Shown here: in pieces, positions 59,720-64,000 of the stretch
Position numbering within the stretch: the stretch's first letter is position 1
How the letters are laid out: each line of letters starts with the position of its first letter
Origin: Linyphia triangularis
Lineage: Eukaryota; Arthropoda; Arachnida; Araneae; Linyphiidae
Reading direction: 5' to 3'
Assembly: GCA_963978545.1 (NCBI GenBank)
Contig: OZ021726.1
Coordinates: forward strand, 53,799,959 to 53,863,958
DNA length: 64,000 nt
Position numbers and translations under genes: made by a program
Notes under the pieces: model-generated
The model's input: the letters and a program-made list of their open reading frames with translations, nothing else
The model's database searches: none
What the model was told of the DNA's origin: nothing

Positions 59720-61047
59720 TTTACTTTCAATTACCCATATGCATACATACATACATAGGGTAATGAAACATTTCGATTTTTTTTGCATTTCTCCACGTTT
59801 TGAAACATCCTGATTTCAATAAATAGAACTAGGGATGTGGAACATCGCACAACTTTCAATTACCCTATAATACTGACGTGGATTTGTGTCATTTAGATTT
59901 TGTATAGTTTCATCCTTCATTTAGAATAAATGGCCTGTTTGGCCATATTTGCGATGTACTTTTCGATAATCCTTATATTATCCTTTATTATAAGCGAAAC
60001 TGAAAGGCGAAGAAAAAACGATCGTTGATGAGGTATGCTCAAGGAAAGAGAACTCTGTGTTGAAGGCATTCATTTTTTCACTTTTTACGCCATTAAAATA
60101 TTTTTACGGAATTTCGGAGGTGGAGATGTTTAGAACACCTTAAGAGGCATTACCACAGCGATTTTTATCAAAATCGTTAGAGCCATTTTTTAGCAATCAT
60201 TGAAAAACTTGATTTTTTCAATGGTAGCTACCTTATGCGCATGCGCGATTATGACGAAAACCTTAATGGTAGGTCCCAAGGACACCACTAGCCCTCATAC
60301 CAAATATGAACATGGTAGGTCAATTAGTTATGCTGACAACAGACAGACATTTTTTCTAGATCACTTTTTCGAAATCAAGATGTTCCAAAACGTCGAGTAA
60401 TGCAGAAACAAAAATCGAAAGAAAAAAAAATGTATGTCTGTGTGTGTATATGGTAAGCATAACTCCCGAACAAATGGATCTACGATGTTCAAATTTGGTG
60501 TGCGGGTTTGTGATGGCACAGGGACCTACTATTAAGGTTTTCTTCAAAATCGCGCATGTGCATAAGGTAACTGTCATTGAAAAAATCTTGTTTTTCAGCA
60601 ATTGCTAAAAAACGACACTAATGATTTTTTTTTTTTTTTTTTTTTCAAAATCACTGTGGTAATGCCTTTTAAAGTGTTCTAAACGTCCCCACCTCCGAAA
60701 TTCCAGTATAAGTGCCCTAATGGCGTAAAAAGTTATAAAACAAACGCCTTTAACACATAGTTCTCTTTCCTTGAGCATACCTCATAAACGATCGTTTTTT
60801 CTTCTCTCCCAAGTTTCAGTTATAAGAGTCATCGAAAAGTATATCGCCAAAATCATCATTCCCCCTCCCCTTTTCTTAAAAAAAAAAGAAGAAGAAAAAA
60901 AGAGCCATACAAGAATTATCCCCAAAAATATCACCAAACTGGCCATTTTTTCTAACTGAATGTTGAAAACATAAAAACGGTAAATGACACAAATTGACAT
61001 CAGTATTATAATGTAATTGAAAGTTGTGCGATGTTCCACATCCCTAG
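59720..61047. mobile_element. Repeat family R1, composite with a nested inverted copy
   Basis: 59720-59828 is the 5' end of a plus-oriented copy (TTTACTTTCAATTACCCATA). 59829-60410 is a minus-oriented copy starting with the inverse end CTAGGGATGTGGAACATC. 60411-61047 resumes the plus-oriented copy up to CCACATCCCTAG followed by T. The plus copy is therefore interrupted by the inverted one close to its GATCTAGAAAAA region. About 580 bases on each side of 60410 can fold back. There is no coding capacity. Confidence 0.8.
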
Positions 61048-62532
61048 TTTTGAATGAAATGCGCAAGTTTTGGCGGGAAAAAAATTAACGTTATCTGCAC
61101 ATAAAATATGTCTCCATAGATTTATCCGATTGTAGTCAGAGGTTTACATTTTCAAAAAGTCGTTTCTGGTTCTCTGGAAAGAAATTTGTATTGACACATA
61201 TGAAATAATTTCTAACGAAACACAAATAAATAAAAATAGTTAAGTTAAAGTTATGCAAAATAAAATACTTTTAGCCAGTATATTTGTGCTATGTATGTTG
61301 CGTTTGTGGACAAATCAAAGACAAATTTTTAAAATTGACCCGTCAAAATTTGAAAAAGAAAAAAAAAATCTTTTTTAACAGATTAAAATAATGTTTTTTA
61401 ACTGTAACTTTATTGAGTCTAAAAAAATAGGTTTGGCTTAAACATCTACTTAACTTAATCCAACCAACAACACTTTTCTAAGGAGTGCAAGAAGATTAAA
61501 TATATAAAATATATTTAGAAATATTTTTGGGATGAAAATAAAGCTGCCAAAAAAGTCTAAATATTTATCACTTTCTTTTTGATTTGGATCAGAACTCCGA
61601 TATTTTGTCTGGGTTAATTCGAATGCAAAATTGAAATGCCTTCATTATATCAGCCACATATAATTATAAAAATTTGCACTGCTGTAAACGATAATGACAG
61701 TATTCTAGAACAAAATTGAGTGTAATTTACTAGGTAGCTCAGAATTCTGTGTGTGTTCTAAATAAGAACGTTTGTAATGCCACCAATTTATTTTCAAAAC
61801 TATAACAACGTAATTTATCATTATTAAGATTTTAGATATGAAATAAATAATGGAAATGCACTATGGGGGGGGGGGGGGGAGTACAATAATTATTTATATA
61901 ATATGTAATATTCCTAAAAGAAAGAATCGGACAAAAAGACATTTCTTTCAGCCGATGCTTACGGTTCAGTCGTTCAGGCGCCAGGACAAGTATGCTTATT
62001 CTACTATCTATCATGTGAATGGAATATATTGATTTTTTTATTATTTTTTTTTAAATTTTTTTTTTACATTAACTCTTTTTCGTGAATAATTTTGTTTCAA
62101 GGAATAAAAACTTTTAATTTTCAATAGTAGGCCTATTCTATGCAGCTGAAGATATAATTTCGTGTTACTTCGAAACTGAAAAAAATTTCACAACGCACAA
62201 AACATAAAATTTTTTGAAGGCCTTAAAGGGAGTCAGTCTGTCCTGCCCCTTTACACATAATGCTTCATTAGTTGGGTCCGAAGTATTACCTTAACATATG
62301 GATATTTTTAAATCGGGTATAATAACAGTAACTAAAAATCATTAAAAGATTTAAGAAAAATAACCGATTTTTTTCTTTTCTTTCCAGGAACCCTAAAAGG
62401 ACTCAGTACCCCATATACAAGTAATGTTACATGACCTATTTTCGATGTATATTTTTTTGGAAAGTTCATAACAAATGAGTTTGAAACTAGTATACAGGAA
62501 AATTAGATCTTATGTCAGAAACGGAGAATCAA
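61048..62532. other. AT-rich, nothing recognised
   Basis: A G-run lies near 61865-61879. No gene is seen. Confidence 0.35.
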
Positions 62533-62545
62533 TAATAGATATGGG

Positions 62546-62722
62546 TTGGTTGTATTCAGATTATCTGGCGCCGTCAGCAACACGAGGGCTATAATACGCC
62601 AAAACATTCGTCATTAGACAAGCCAACATACATTTACAAACACCCATGCCTAAAACGGGACTCGAACCCGCAACCTCGTGGTCGAGAAGCTAGCATGCTA
62701 ACCACTATACCGTTTGGTCGGC
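62546..62722 (-). mobile_element. tRNA-derived SINE, full-length minus-strand copy
   Basis: 177 bp, the same length as the copy at 18457-18633. A perfect 13-bp TAATAGATATGGG flanks it at 62533-62545 and 62723-62735. The B-box (GGGACTCGAACCCGC on the + strand) and A-box are intact. It is probably among the youngest copies. Confidence 0.93.
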
Positions 62723-62735
62723 TAATAGATATGGG

Positions 62736-63113
62736 AAATTGGGTAAAAATATTATCTAAATCTTTTAACAGAATTTTATTTAATCCTCCAAATTTATAGA
62801 TAAAAAAAAAAAAAACTCTTTATACAAAGATTAAGAGTTTTAAAAAAAAATTATTATGAAAATAACAGGACATTTTCTAACTTCAATTTAATCTGTAGGT
62901 TTTATATTATTACTAAATAAGTAATTAATGACATTAATTATCATCATGAATTAGTAATAAAAGGTACATTGAAGTTTTAAATATCACGTTTAAAGAAAAT
63001 CGAGATTAAAGGTCTAATCTTTTATAGTTAATGAGTGGTTGTTTGCTTTTTTTAAACAAAATATAGCACACTTCTAATTTAAAGAGAAACTTAAGTTATA
63101 AACAAATGATAAG

Positions 63114-63151
<38 letters not shown>

Positions 63152-63243
63152 GAAATAAGAATCAAAAAGTGTTTTTTTTTTTTTTTTTTTAATTCTTAGG
63201 GTACTGGGTCCCCTTTCAAAAAGATTTAATAAGCTATCTTACA
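62736..63243. other. AT-rich with long A and T tracts
   Basis: An A33 run at 63116-63148 is followed by a T20-like run at about 63170-63190, able to pair. No gene is seen. Confidence 0.5.
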
Positions 63244-63673
63244 CAGGGTTACCACTCAAATTGCAGAATGAAAATCAATGACTTTCCAATTACCTTTAAG
63301 GACCTAAATAATGTTTTTAAGGACCTTTGAAAATTTATTTTCAGGCATCATGTCCATATATAAATTTTTAATAAAGTACATTCGACTAAAAAAATTACAA
63401 GTTGGTGGATGCGTAATACAAATGTAAGAGAATTCTGATACGGGGCAGATAAATGGCGGTCACACGAAAATAGCAAGTCCGAGTCGTATTTTTACAACTT
63501 TTGCAGTTGTGCACACAACATTCGCAAAAATTAAGGACTTTAAATTTTACCCTCTAAGCATTTTCAAGGACTTTAAAGAAGCTCGAAGCATTTTTAAGCA
63601 CTTTCAAGGCCTTGAAAACAAATTAAAAAATATAAAGCACTTTTAATGACTTTCAATGACCGTGGGAACCCTG
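63244..63673. mobile_element. hAT-like MITE, CAGGGTT(A/C)CCAC ends
   Basis: The left end CAGGGTTACCACTC and the right end GACCGTGGGAACCCTG are near-inverse. ACTTT(C/A)AAGGACTTT-type motifs cluster toward the right. No target duplication could be confirmed. The older relative is at 58027-58430. Confidence 0.6.
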
Positions 63674-64000
63674 AAACAGAAACTTTTTAAAAAGTCATAA
63701 AAAGTCCACAAGTTAAGTTTCTCTTCAAATATTGTTAAAGATCTTTTATTACCAATGTTTTAAAACAATATTAAGTCAAGTAGTATAACCAAATAAATCA
63801 AGCATTATGTCTAAAAAACAAGGAAATACTGACGACCCCTCAACTTTAATGAATAAATTGTTAGTCTACAAAACATTCAATAAATAATTATTTAAAATTA
63901 TAAAATATTTTGGCTTTTAGTGATGAAACTCCCTAAATTAATAATTCGTTGACTTTTGAAGTATATTAAGTTTTTAGGTCTGCATAAAATTTTACCATCT
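63674..64000. other. AT-rich window end, nothing recognised
   Basis: No gene or repeat is identified. Confidence 0.4.

Overview
The window is AT-rich eukaryotic nuclear DNA with many small exons and long introns packed with transposons. Both recognisable genes are animal genes. The AT bias, intron structure, tRNA-derived SINEs and the mix of mariner, hAT, piggyBac-like and Penelope-like remains suggest an arthropod, most likely a chelicerate such as a spider. The phylum is inferred; no taxonomic marker was seen.

Layout. Positions 1-22052 hold the 3' part of a formin gene of the Cappuccino/FMN1-FMN2 class on the + strand. Nineteen exons with consistent GT/AG sites and phases give 910 codons before the stop, and the 5' end lies outside or was not found. 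Its introns carry a TTAA-flanked palindrome (if the gene extends upstream), a hAT-like element with an internal satellite, a decayed Ty3/gypsy element split by a TIR transposon, and a SINE. Positions 22053-45699 form a convergent, gene-poor interval made largely of repeats: minisatellites, a head-to-head pair of Penelope-like reverse-transcriptase fossils, SINEs, a mariner MITE, and a 4.6-kb TIR transposon with nested elements. Positions 45700-46803, minus strand, are one coding exon for a Gremlin/DAN-family BMP antagonist with a long N-terminal pro-region. A splice acceptor just before its ATG suggests that the upstream sequence (46819 onward) is at least partly a 5' intron. That flank carries a 293-bp tandem satellite, a mariner transposase fossil broken by a hAT-like element, a pogo-type MITE, a repeat family with a fold-back copy, and a minus-strand SINE.

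Functional picture. The two genes point tail to tail and have no evident pathway link: actin nucleation with Spire, and extracellular BMP antagonism. The most novel material is mobile DNA. The best candidate for something poorly described is the 34458-39038 transposon, which has near-complete ends, a perfect 8-bp target duplication and remains of a protein family I cannot place in a named superfamily. Several nested insertions can be ordered in time from target-site duplications visible in the sequence.

Limits. Everything here was read by eye. Exon borders follow splice consensus and family similarity recalled from knowledge, and no search or alignment program was run.
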